A stretch of DNA of 45,597 nucleotides from Welwitschia mirabilis (lineage: Eukaryota; Gnetophyta; Gnetopsida; Welwitschiales), in contig JBOZIK010000001.1 in the NCBI GenBank assembly GCA_051453625.1, positions 276,752,648 to 276,798,244 of the forward strand, given 5' to 3'. The notes beneath the pieces were generated by a model. The model was given only the letters and a program-made list of their open reading frames with translations. It was not told the DNA's origin and ran no database searches. Of the stretch, positions 31,388 through 42,520 are shown piece by piece. A program made the translations under genes and the position numbers. Within the stretch, counting starts at the first letter, position 1, and the number at the start of each line of letters is the position of its first letter.

Positions 31388-33001
31388 TGAATATCCTTGA
31401 ACTCAAAGAAGAGGGATGAATGGGTTCCATCAAATAAAAATTTTAAACCAAATAATAGAATAAAAAAGCACAATAAAAATATGATACCAAGATAACATGG
31501 TTTTTTAACCTAGGTACATCCACACATAGAGGATATCTTCTACTCATATCTTTGGGTATTTTTAAACTACAAGAAATAGTGGTTTTGTAGCACATCACCA
31601 ACCTCACAACAAGTGACAATCTTCTTGCAAGATAACACTCTCTTCCTCGGAGGGAAATAGTCCTTTTCATAGGTGCATCACAAACCTTATAATAATGAGA
31701 GTCTTTTCGCAGGGCACTAATTTCTTTCCCTCAAGGAAATAGTGGTTTTCATAAGCACATCACAAATGTTACAATAAGTGGAATTCTCCTTGTAAGGAAA
31801 CACTCTCTTCCTCAAAGGAAATAATGGTTTTCTGGCTCATTAATAATCTTACAATAAGCAAGTGATCAAAGGCACTATGTCAAATACACACTTATACAAA
31901 GATTGCCTTATAAAGAATTTGATTAAGTAATGGATTTATAACAATATATAATAATAAGATAATCTAATAAAGTAAGTACCATAAATAGAATAACAAAAAG
32001 GCTGAAGATGTAGCTTTAATGAAGAGTTAAGTTCCTTGTTAACATTGTTCTTGTTATGAGTATAAATGAATGATATGACAAAGAGGAGTTCAAGAATGAA
32101 TCATGTAGATAATACAAGCCCATTTGCAAATGATGCCTTTAATTCTTTGTGAAATGTTCCAATCACTTGTGTGATCTTTATTCTATTCTTGATTTGTTTA
32201 TTATGTGCCAAAAGTTTGAGAGTTATGTATTTGTTAAGGTACCAAGGTTTCTCAAGCTATTTATTAATGATTGAGCCAAAACCCCTTTTCATTTCATGAA
32301 GTTAAGCCTTTATATAATTGAAAAGGATCTAGTTAATTTAGCTTGAAATGTAGCTATTTAACTTTTTAACCACCATGCAATAGATAAGAAATATCTAAGC
32401 ATCAAGATCATATATTTAATTTTCATCGACATGAACTTTATCTCAGATGTATTCACATATATAGATGTCTACTAATAGTCAGATGTTTTCGCCTTGTATA
32501 TGTCTTTAGTAAACTTGCTCAGATTTTGATAAAACTTACTTTGTAAAATTCATTGGCCTTCATTATCATGAAACTATGATGTACAAGTTGATAGTTCATC
32601 TACAATGTAAGATATCAGTCAAAATTCAAACTAACTCTGTTACCCATTTCAACTCAGTATAGAGGTCTTCAGACATGTAGACATCTTTATATGTATCAAG
32701 TTAAGCTTTTAGCATAGTCATCTTTTATGAAGTATTCATTCTTTATCCTATGACTTGAATTCTAATATATTAAAAACATCTTTAATTTCTTAGACATCTT
32801 CACTATAGATATCTTCAATTTTACAAACATCTCAAACAACTAATTTTGCAATATATCAACTAATTCTTTTCATGAGACATTGACTTTAGAGATCCATTAT
32901 AATTTAATTATTTTAAAGGTTTGATAATATTTATAATGACTTTTCTAACATAAGAACAAAATACTTGAAAAATAAAATAATCAAAACTAGATTTATTAAC
33001 A
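31388..33001 (-). repeat. 5' LTR of SIRE-like element
   Basis: About 1.6 kb, partner of 24,493-26,088. On the element strand it starts TGTTAATAAATCTAG and ends GATATTCA next to the primer site. Contains the same four ~81 bp tandem units (31,567-31,880) and AGACATCT motifs (32,450-32,850). Confidence 0.9.
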
Positions 33002-33006
33002 AGAAA
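33002..33006 (+). repeat. Target-site duplication AGAAA (right)
   Basis: Exact match to 24,488-24,492. The duplicated bases lie inside the copia-B pol reading. Confidence 0.9.
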
Positions 33007-33461
33007 TTTTCATAGAAGATATAAAATGATAAACTTATAAGTCTAGAAATTAATGTAATGAATTAGGATACTTAATATCAAACTAAGCCTAAAAATAGAT
33101 AATAAACTTAAAGATAGAAGTATTATAAGAATGAGTTAACATAATATAATCAATGTAAAATAAAAAAAATGTCACGTAAAAAACACAAAATAAACATGGA
33201 ATAATTGGAGTGACATTGCTTAAAACAAAGATGTAAAAAAATGTGAATAAAAACATTTAAACCAAGCTCAAGAGGCTTACTCTAAATAATAAATTGATTA
33301 TTTTAATAAACACATATGTTATGGATGACTTAAATAAAGATAAGTAGGTGGTCTCAATAAAAAGAAAAGATCATCAAGGAAATAACAAGAAATTTATTAT
33401 GAACATTAATCTCTTAAATTCTCCATCTTTATAAAAAAGCTAAATCAAGAATGATATTATC
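33007..33461 (-). pseudogene. Copia-B pol, upstream part (reverse transcriptase)
   Basis: The minus strand from 33,461 downward gives AFYKDGEF (cf. the family's NAFLHGEL), then PTYLYLSHP*HMCLLK*SIYYLE*AS*AWF, the conserved reverse transcriptase stretch with four stops. The catalytic motif follows as FYIDYIML, with the second Asp of Y-x-D-D changed to Tyr (33,146-33,157). The reading runs on to the AGAAA target site at 33,006 and resumes at 24,487. At 33,461 it is cut by the LTR of the gypsy element, so the upstream pol and gag should lie to the right of that element, beyond the window. Confidence 0.8.
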
Positions 33462-35000
33462 TGATATCTAGCCTTTTATTACTCTAATTAAGCATATTTT
33501 TTACCTTCTTTTCTTTTTGTTCATTTTTAATATTAGTATATACAATGGAATTTAGGATTACATTTTACTTAGTCCTTTATTAGCATTTTTATATTTTGAA
33601 AAAAATAAAACATATTATTATCATATACTTATCTATAATTAATTCTTAGTTTATTTTGATTTACAAATAATAGTGATGTCATAAGTTTGTGTCCTCCATT
33701 TTTGCTTTTTTTTTAATCACATAGAAATATATATTGTAAATACTTGAGAATATGTAAACTTATTATAAACATACATGGATAAGTTTAAGGATAATACCTA
33801 ACCAATATAATTTAAGATTCTAACTCTTATTAATGGTATTGTAACTCCATATTTGGACATCCTTTAGATATGAGTTGGTTATATTTTAGATTCTAAACTA
33901 TATAAACATAGCTAAGCTCAATTCTATAGGCTTAAATGTCACCTCAACATACCCCCAATAAAGGTAACCTGTAGTACATAAGGTGGATGCATGCTTACAA
34001 ATAATTTTTGCTTCTTTAAAACATCTCTAGATAGTGCAACGTGATTCATCAATATCAAGGGTAAGAAATATTAAATTTGTATGAGTTCATACATGTGTAT
34101 GATAGGAGAGTGGCGACAAAATTCACTTCTAGAATGGTATTACAAAAAAAAAATGCCATGCAACCCATCTTGATAAAGAAACATAAGTATGGGGATAAAT
34201 ATTATTATAATTATCTTGATTTAGTCTTGTCTGATGAATATACCATACAAACGCATGCATGAAATTCTAACTAATGTGGATATTTAATAGATTATTTACC
34301 TAGTTATAATAATTCTAAACATCATTAGGTTTATTTTATAAAAACAATCGTAAAATAGGAAATAAACATTCTAGAACATCTCTATATTCAATATTACAAT
34401 AATAAAAATCTAGATAAATGAAATATAATTTTTTCTCTTTATAATAATAATAAAAAATTAAAAATGTATCAAATCAAATATTTATAATATCCTTCAAAAA
34501 CTAATCCTGTACTTGGAGCTATGCCAATCCTAGAAGCATTCTTCCATGCTCATATGTAGTGGTGAAAAGGAGATAAACAAAATAAACTATAGTTCAAGAA
34601 TGGTTATTAAGACATACTATTTTATCTAAGACACATACGACTATATTATAAGTCAAGAAAATAAATGACAAATTAAAGACTATTCATGTTATTTAAACTA
34701 TAAAGGTGAAAATCTTTACAAGTATGCATATTCAAAGTAAGACAAAAGAAAAATGTGAAAGAGATATTTTTCCTAATAAAGTATTATTCCTAATAAATGT
34801 ACCTTAGGAGTATTGATGGAAACTTATCGTGTATACTCAAACTAATTATATAATTTTATTTAATATTTTCTATAATTCAAAACATAATTATAAGATTTTT
34901 AGGCTTTAAAAATATGTCATAATTAAAAATTAATAATCAATTAATTATAAAGCAAAAAGTAAATTACAGTAGTTTTACTTAAAATAGACTGACAATAGAA
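33462..35000 (-). repeat. 3' LTR of gypsy element, aligned part
   Basis: Collinear with 42,521 to about 44,060 for roughly 1.5 kb. Matching landmarks include a cattattgt/tgtaaact block, the gcatgcatgaaattct / gcatgcatataattct pair (34,254 vs 43,317), and gcatattcaaagtaag (34,727 vs 43,802). The LTR plus-strand start is TGATATCTAG here and TGACATTTG on the right. Small open frames inside are not genes. Confidence 0.85.
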
Positions 35001-37100
35001 TTATTACAAACTAACTTATGCAATCTTCACATTTTAAAAATGTTATTTCTAAGGTCATATTTTAAGGTTAAAAACTATCAAAGTTTCTAAAATTAAAGTT
35101 CCAACACACTATAATAACATGACTATAACTTTTAAAATAATTTGAGTTTTTAAATAATTCAAGATGTTCTAAAAACTATATTTACTCAACTTTTCAAATA
35201 TCATAATTTTTAGTTCCAAAAACCAAAAGGAAGAGCTTACTATGTTTTACATTTATTTTCTAATGTATTTTAACAATTAAATTTCTCAAAATTTACTACA
35301 CATTAAAAAATTACTATTTTTAATTTTCACAATCATAACACAATTGTAGACTAACAAAAACAATTTCATTACTTTATACCTACTAGTTAATAATCTATGA
35401 TGTTTCTAATCTATGTCTTTCTTTTCAAGATTTAATTATGGTTCTAAGAAATATGGTGAAGTTTCTATCATTAGTTATATAATAATTTAAATTAGTAAAA
35501 TAGTGAATATACTAGCTAAACTAATTAGCTACAAAATATCTTAGGTAAATTTACTAATTCAAATTAATGTTGGAAAAAATCAGATCTATTAAAAAACTAT
35601 TTACTATGATTATTATGATTATCATGAAGGAGTACTAGTTTAATAGAGAGATTTTACAATCATACTTTGTCTTAAAAAGATGGACCTAATGCATAATGAA
35701 TGAAAAATATATTATTATACATATATATCAATATGAAATAAGAATAATTACCTAATATTTTCTTTTTTTTCTTTTTATAGTGAAATACTTGGTTACTTGA
35801 TCATGATCATTTATTATTAACTTCATTACTAAGCATAAGAGGCCCTTATATCTTTCTAATGTCTTGGTATGAGTCAATGGAATGGCATAAGAATATAATT
35901 TTCAAGATAACTATAAACAATGGCCTAAGTAATATCACTCTAATAAAATATTTGAAGAAAATCATATGTATAACATGATTCAAGAGCATAGTTGAAAAGA
36001 TTAGTAGGTTCTTAATAGCTAAAGGTTGAGGAAGATCCAAGCTAAAAAAAAATTCTTAGCTCTAATCTTTTAAGCTGTAATTTCTATAAAAAAGAGATTG
36101 ATAAGAAAGATAAAAAACAAAAGAAAATACACTCATATTGAAAATGGAAAGTGTTTTCACTTTTACAAGATAGGAAAGGATATCTATATCTAGAGAAATA
36201 AAGGCATATAGCTTAAGATCACAAGATCACATGGTTTATCATTAATAAGTGGGATGAGTATTAAGTAACACTGGAGTAAAAAAAGATCATATTTATAACT
36301 CATGCACCTAACTCAAATGAGTAATATTATTTCTTTAATTAGTAAGATTAATTACATATATCATTTCCTCATGCTAGCTCCTTCTTAATCCTTCATAGGG
36401 TCATAAGTAAGTTTAATTCATCCAAGACCTCAATCAAAAGAATAAATGCATAGATTTTAAAATTATTATATGTAGTAATAAGATTGAATTTTTAATTCCA
36501 ATAAACAAAACAACAAATATGCTATAAATCAAGTGCTTTTACACATATCAAGAATATTAAACATTATGGAAGAGTGAATTTACTCATTTATCATTCTTGG
36601 TTCTAAGTAAGAGTACATGTATTTGTTTAGATGATCATTTATTTCATAATGCATAAAACCTATTAATGACATAAGATAAGGGGAAAAATGTTTATTAATA
36701 ATATAGTACACTTATCACATTTAGAAAGAATTTAAATGATTAAATAATATGTAAAATATATTACTATGTTCTCTTGGAATTTTTAATTTATTAGTTTTAT
36801 CATATGACTTTGATTCCTTACATAATATAGTTACCTAATTTTAAATGTTTAGATAGATTTTTTCTATAAAAAACATTCTAACATAATTATTATCATTTTC
36901 ATGATAAGTTATAAAAATGACAAACTAAGGTTAATTTAAAATATCATTTTATTTTAATAAGGACTTTAAAGAAGAGTAATTTATCATCTAATTAAAATCT
37001 TAATATCCTTAATATTTAAGTAAATTATAGTTTACAGAATATGGAATATGACATCTTCCTTTACTTAGATGAACCCACTCTTAGAAATCAAGATATAAGA
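35001..37100 (-). repeat. Probable remainder of gypsy 3' LTR and 3' UTR
   Basis: It cannot be aligned because the right LTR is cut off, so its nature is inferred from position between the aligned LTR and the chromodomain. A TATA-like ttataaatatgatc on the minus strand (about 36,287-36,300) fits a U3 promoter. If all of it is LTR the LTR is over 3 kb, which is acceptable for Tekay-type elements. No polypurine tract was recognised. A 64-codon minus frame (36,040-35,846) has no known similarity. Confidence 0.45.
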
Positions 37101-37109
37101 TATTAAGAA

Positions 37110-37310
37110 TACCTAATTACATATTATAAAATTTAAAAAGATTTGGATAATGATTTTTCATTGTTTCCTCTATCTCTAAAGTAGATTCATCAATGCTATA
37201 ATTACTTTACTTTATTTTTACTTAATGGGTCTTTCTGTTTTGTAAATTGATAATTTGTCTATCTAGCACTGCTTTTGGGTTCTCTATTGTTGAACAATAT
37301 AGTTTCATCT
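37110..37310 (-). pseudogene. Chromodomain at the integrase C-terminus, decayed
   Basis: Chromodomains of chromoviruses guide integration by reading histone marks. Minus-strand translation from about 37,310 gives PKAVLDRQIINLQNRKTH, then VKIK, then SNYSIDESTLEIEETM and KNHYPNLF. This matches the family pattern P-x-x-ILDRQ, LRNK-I, VKVLW, H-x-x-EEATWE and YP-LF. Two Trp positions of the pattern are lost (one a stop, one Leu). It defines the element as a chromovirus. Confidence 0.72.
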
Positions 37311-37320
37311 GAATATGAGG

Positions 37321-38420
37321 TCAATTTAACACATGAGAAGGAATTTCAATATGCTTTCTTAGCATACTTATATGGAAAACATCATGTATGTGTAATAATT
37401 GAGGAGGTAGAGCAAGATTGTATGGAAAAGATCTAGCTATTTCTAATATTTTCAAATGGTCTAATGAATTAAGGGATAATTTTAATCTTTTAACTCCTGT
37501 CATTATTAATTTCATTAGTGACACTTNNNNNNNNNNNNNNNNNNNNNNNNNNNNNNNNNNNNNNNNNNNNNNNNNNNNNNNNNNNNNNNNNNNNNNNNNN
37601 NNNNNNNNNNNNNNNNNNNNNNNNNNNNNNNNNNNNNNNNNNNNNNNNNNNNNNNNNNNNNNNNNNNNNNNNNNNNNNNNNNCTTTGAATTTTATCCATG
37701 AAGTGGGTGCTCTACATTTCCTACCATATAGTGCTTTAAATGAAGCCATTTGAATTAAACTCTTATAATTATTATTATTATATGAAAATTCTACTAATTT
37801 TAGTACTCTTTTCACCTATTGGGATTATCTAAAATGCTTTAAAAAAATCTTTTAGAATTTAATTAACTCTTTTTACCTAATCATCTATTTGAAAATGAAA
37901 TGTAGTGCTTATATTTAACTTGATTCCTAAACCACTTTTTAGTTCTTACCAAAACATAGAAGTAAAATTTGAATCTCTATTAAAGATAATTACTAAAGGA
38001 ATATCATGTAACTAAACAATGTTTTGAATATATACTTTAGCTATATCCTTAGATCATAAGTAGATTTTAGTAGAATTAAATATGCTGACTTAGTTACTTT
38101 ATCAATTATCATCATGATAGAGTCATTACCTCTTTGAATTTTAAAAGTCCTCTAATAAAGTCCATGCAGATCACATTTCATTTGTATTCTAGAATATAAT
38201 GAGGATAAATTAATCCTATTGTATCTCTATGTTTTTCATTAACTCATTAATAATTAAGACATCTTCACACAAATTCTACTATATATTTTTTCATTCCTAG
38301 ATATCAAAATTTTTATTTCATGTTTTGATACAATTTTGTTCCTCTAAGATGACTTGCTATAGGTGGATTATGTAATTCAAACATTATATTATATCTAATT
38401 CCATCTACAATAAGAATAAA
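37321..38420 (-). pseudogene. Gypsy integrase, decayed
   Basis: Reading down the minus strand: H2C2 zinc region HNPPIASHLRGTKLY and RCLNY (second Cys is Tyr), then the core. The first Asp is kept in CMDFIRGLLKF (about 38,165). The second is Asn in FNRDSNFTS, where the family has SDRDS. The Glu is Lys in VKRV, where the family has ERT. The C-terminal part is open (37,815-37,321) with LVEFSYNNNNYKSLIQMASF, ALYGRKCRAPTSW, an N gap, then LEIARSFPYNLALPP and IHDVFHISMLRKH. Order and wording are those of chromoviruses. Two of three catalytic acids are gone, so it is inactive. Confidence 0.88.
37527..37682. other. Assembly gap, 156 N, in gypsy integrase
   Basis: 156 is a multiple of three and the integrase frame is open on both sides. 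The missing stretch corresponds to the integrase C-terminal domain core. Confidence 0.9.
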
Positions 38421-39229
38421 AAATATTCTCTTAAATATGATAATACCATCTAAATTAATACTAAAATTTTTTGAATTTGTTGATTTTTCTAACTTCTTCT
38501 TTAATTTTTGACAATTCTCATCCCTTTTTTACTCCTCTAAAATAATAGTGGGAATTTGGCTTTGATTTTTCATGATTACTTTAAGTGCCTACTATGAGCA
38601 TCTACATTCTTATTTTTCTTACCTTTATTTTATAAAATATCTAAATTAACATAACATAGAAATTACATCTATCTTCTTTGCCTAAAGTTTAAGTTTGGTT
38701 AGGTTAAAATGTATTGTAGACTCTTATGATTTGTTCAAACTTAAAACTTTACATCAGATAATGCTTACATAACTTTAAATCAAAATTTATTATTACTAAT
38801 TCAAGATCATTCATAGGATANNNNNNNNNNNNNNNNNNNNNNNNNNNNNNNNNNNNNNNNNNNNNNNNNNNNNNNNNNNNNNNNNNNNNNNNNNNNNNNN
38901 NNNNNNNNNNNNNNNNNNNNAGGATAATTTCTCTCTTGATTTTTAATTTGTCCTAAATTATAAGTTATTATGTTTTTTTAGTCTTATTTAAGAATTTCTC
39001 CAAGATCTTCTTTAGATACAAAAATATAAATGGAAAAGATCTTTGAATCATTTATGATTGCTAAGACCAAAGAACTAGTTAAGTATTTTTTAAGATGATT
39101 AAATAACTATTGACATTTTTCTATCCATTTGAAGTTCTTTATTTTCTTTAAAATGTTTATTAATAAGGAAGCTATCTTATAGAAGTTGAATATGAATTAA
39201 TTATAGTACCTGATATGACTAAGAAAGCT
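38421..39229 (-). pseudogene. Gypsy RNase H region, heavily decayed
   Basis: Position between integrase and reverse transcriptase is where RNase H belongs. No catalytic motif could be followed with confidence because of stops, AT-rich drift and a 100-N gap at 38,821-38,920. Confidence 0.45.
38821..38920. other. Assembly gap, 100 N, with overlapping flanks
   Basis: aggata ends the left flank and begins the right flank. Same artefact class as the other 100-N gaps. Confidence 0.8.
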
Positions 39230-39870
39230 TCTAACCTTAGTAATATTTATAGGTTTTGGTCATTCCATGACTGCTCTAACTTTATTCTGATCTACTAATA
39301 TACCTTTCTTATATATTACATAACCTATCAATTGAATAAAGTATTTTGAAAAAGAGAATTTTTCTGTGTTAGTGTATATTTGGTAATTCCATAAAGTTTA
39401 TAATACTATTTTCAAGTGTGTATCATATTCTTTGTAAGTCTTGAAATAAATGAGGATATAATCAATAAATACTATTATAAAAAGATGAAGATGTAATTAA
39501 AAGATAAATCATAAGACTCATAAATACTGCAAAGGCATTAGTTAAACCAAAAGGCGTAATAGTGAATTCATAATGCCTATAATAGGTTCTAAATGTTGTT
39601 TTATAAATATCTTATGTTTTGATTTAAACTTAATGATATCTAAATTTTAGATCAACATTTGAAAGCACTTTATCTTTCTTGAGCTAATTAAAAGATCATC
39701 TATTTTTTGTGGTAGATACTTATTCTTGATCATAACCTTATTTAAGATGAATTTTTAAATTATTTTATTTCTATTAGAGGTAATCTATATTACTCCTTAG
39801 AAATTAGTTAAATTCCTAGGATCCATTTAATAGAAAACTCAACTTGCCAAAGTGGCAGCATTTTTGGTAA
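39230..39870 (-). pseudogene. Gypsy reverse transcriptase, decayed
   Basis: Copies element RNA to DNA. Minus-strand reading shows the upstream SKE*YRLPLIEIK, then a jump to IKNKYLPQKIDDLL, so about 35-40 residues including the LCIDYRELN motif seem deleted. Next come [20 protein letters not shown] and AFAVFM, then the active site YFIDYILIY (39,458-39,469 for FIDY; the family has FIDD, second Asp now Tyr). After that come KEYDTHLKIVL, FIQLIGYVIYKKGI and VRAVME*PKPINITKVRSFL. The domain is unmistakable, but catalysis is lost by deletion, the D to Y change and stops. Confidence 0.9.
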
Positions 39871-40059
39871 TTTTGTTATAAATACATTAAGATATTCTTA
39901 GACTATTGATATATCCTTTAGTAATGTTTTTTATTTTTTTGAGCTAATTATTTTTATATATATCATATAAACTTTTGTACCTCTTTTTACATGCTTTTCA
40001 TTAATTATATTCTCCACTACTAATTTGTAATGAATTCAAAAGGTTATTCGTGAACCATG

Positions 40060-40340
40060 ATTTATCATTTTTAATTGACAATTTTCACAATTTATAATTG
40101 CTCTATTTTCCACTAACTAGTTCATATCTAAAATAAGTTTACATTTTTATAGGTTAATAATAATTAGTTGTGACTAAACATCTCCCATACTTATGAATAG
40201 AGTATAATCTTAAATCTACTGATGATATGAATGCATTTGTTAATTCTATGTATTTCTCGATTGGAGCATAACATATTTTTTTTAAAATAACAACTCTAGG
40301 AGATATTAAGTAATCAGTTTCTCTATAATCAAATAAAGTA
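40060..40340 (-). pseudogene. Gypsy aspartic protease, decayed
   Basis: The minus strand shows ITLFDYRETDYLISPR near 40,340-40,290, where the family has VLFDSGATHSFIS. The Asp remains, but Ser and Gly of the D-S-G triad are Tyr and Arg. A later piece LDMN*LVENRAIINCENCQ (about 40,130-40,070) matches the family's ILGMDWL...IDC-R end. Inactive. Confidence 0.65.
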
Positions 40341-40999
40341 ATTACTTTTTTATTATTAAATAAAGCCTTATCTTCTATGATAGAGCTCTAAAATTGCATC
40401 CTTTAATTATCTATTACTGCTCAAAGTTGTCTTATTGATTGAGGAATATTTTTTTATGCCTAAGTATTTCCTAGTTATTATTTAAAAGGATCTTTATAAT
40501 GTAATGGATATTATTTTACTTATAACTTTAATTATAATTATATATTGATATCCATTATTATATTGATCCTTGTATTGATACTAACTAGGAATTTAATAAA
40601 CATTGGACCTTTCTAGTTGATTACTTACATGGATTTAACTAGGAATATTTTAGTTTCCTTTGAATAGAGTCTACTTAGATTAATTAAAATTCCTATTTCT
40701 ACTATTACTACTATTAACATTATTTTTTTTGAAGTGTTAATTATTATTTTAAAAATACATTTGTTATTGGTTTCTCTTAAGGAGATGTCTTCATTAAGGG
40801 AATTTTTTTTAGTTTCTTATTGTCTTTACTAGTTTTACTTTTCTATCTTTTCTTTTTCTACAACCTATGCTAGATTCTTAGGTTAAAACATGGATAAAAT
40901 ATTTGTTTTAGCTTCTTTATCTTGATGCATATGTAATACATATCTTCTACAAATTTTCACTCATGAAATGCTATGATCACATTATGGGCTTGTCATAGA

Positions 41000-41310
41000 T
41001 TTATAATTATGTAACCTTTTGATGAATATAGAACTTGGTGATATACCTTTCCTTAAGATGTACTCAAATTCCCTCAATGAAAGTTCTATATTTCTTAATT
41101 TATCCATTTCTATTTTCTACCATAGATTAGCTTCTTCTTATAACATATAAATAACTAAAGAAGACTTTTTATGTTCATCTTATCCCAAGGTATCTATAAC
41201 CTTTTCAAAATTACTTAGTTATGCTTATACTTTGGATGGATATAACCATCCTATAAAATTCATTATATTTATCTTAATAAAAGTTTGAATTAATTTCCTC
41301 GTACGCACTT
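41000..41310 (-). pseudogene. Gypsy gag core (Retrotrans_gag type), decayed
   Basis: The minus strand from about 41,290 gives NFIGWLYPSKV, NFEKVIDTLG, EHKKSSLVIYML, EEANLWWKIEMDKL, LSLREFEYIL and GISPSSI. This follows the gypsy gag core pattern (F-G-DP-A--WL, ME-IF--L-C, V-LA-Y-L-GEA--WW, F---F---YFP). The Trp pair is kept. The zinc-knuckle region between it and the protease was not followed. Confidence 0.78.
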
Positions 41311-42507
41311 CCTTAAGTTAATTAATATCATTATTTACTTGTGTATTTAAATCTTAATTTACTATTTGTGATAGGAACTACATAAATGTATTCATCAATG
41401 CTTTTGGACTAAGGATAAATGAGGACTAATTTCTGTTATTAGATCATTGACTCTTTTGTGAATTCTCTTAATGTTGATTACTTAGTTTAACTAACCTAGC
41501 CTCAAGGTTTAATTAATAATGATAAGGAATTTTAATGAAGTACAAATTCTTATGAGATACATTTGAAAATAGGATAAATATTATTAAAGATTAAACTTTA
41601 AAAATATTTTTATTATCATAGGAAATACATGCTTATCATTATGAGGTGATTGGTCCTAATTTTTAACTTAAAGTACATAATTAAGTTTACCTCCCTTTGT
41701 TTATTTTAAATAGATAAGACTTACTAGTTTTTTAAGTTATGAATATAGGGTTTTACATTAAGGTTATGTGACCATATAATGTCAGATGAATAATTTGGTT
41801 AGAGTTTTGATTATTTTTAAGAGTATTTAATTATAAGGAATTATTTTATGTATTTATATTTCTTCCAAAAGGTTAAGCTCTTTAAGGAATCATATAAGGT
41901 CATTGTCCTAAATTCTTAAGATAATTGTAATTCTCCAACATGATTATTATCTATGGCTATGAGGTAATAAAGGTTTTAATAACTTGAGTTTATCATCCTT
42001 CTAGTTTATTTAATAATTTAGGATTATCATAAATATGATTAACATAATGATCATTTATGTTTTATGGTTATAGTTAACCTTATGAATACTTTGAAACTAT
42101 CCTAAATATAATGAACTTCTAAGATTATTAAGGTACAAAGATTATCATTAATATAATATGTACAATTATTAGGGTTAATATGGATGTGATTTGATATATA
42201 TTCAAAGAGTAGGAAAATTATAGATACAATCAAATTTATAACTATTGGAAGATATGATTAACTTCATTCTTATGTAGGAGTTATAAGAGTTAGGATTATC
42301 TCAGAAACTAGTATTACAAAAGATATAATTAATTTTACTTAAGTTTTAGGATTATTAGGATACAATTAACTTTATTTCTACTTGAAATTAAGACTATTAT
42401 GATTATAACTAAATTTATGATTATTAAGGAGAAATGTTGTTAAATATATAATTATATACATTTATAAGTACTTAACATAAATATTTATTTTAGTTAACTT
42501 AAAATTA
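41311..42507 (-). other. Leader of gypsy element with degenerate repeats
   Basis: No gene is visible. From about 41,990 to 42,440 (plus strand) a motif near aggattattaggatataatt aac recurs roughly every 30-70 bp with much variation. The upstream half is plain AT-rich sequence. Confidence 0.5.
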
Positions 42508-42515
42508 TGATACCA
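42508..42515 (-). other. Primer-binding site, tRNA-iMet (gypsy element)
   Basis: The minus strand reads TGGTATCA five bases inside the 5' LTR. Only the first eight bases of the primer site match. Confidence 0.75.
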
Positions 42516-42520
42516 ATTTG

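Larger units (their letters stand above)
24493..33001 (-). mobile_element. SIRE-like LTR element without pol (gag + TP domain)
   Basis: An 8,509 bp element on the minus strand. LTRs are 24,493-26,088 (3') and 31,388-33,001 (5'). The primer site is 31,373-31,385 and the polypurine tract 26,089-26,102, with TSD AGAAA. In the direction of transcription the inside reads gag (31,300 to about 29,600), an LTR-like motif block, a TP-domain gene (28,480 to 27,560), then a non-coding 3' part. I found no protease, integrase, reverse transcriptase or RNase H motif. The internal part is only 5.3 kb, too short for a full SIRE pol as well. It is therefore probably a non-autonomous element that relied on a relative for enzymes. 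It sits inside copia-B. Confidence 0.88.

Noticed and set aside
31443-31670. 75-codon minus frame
   Set aside because: Lies inside the other LTR and its tandem repeats; not conserved in the partner LTR.
34077-34262. 61-codon plus frame
   Set aside because: Inside the gypsy LTR, and the matching stretch near 43,150 is interrupted.
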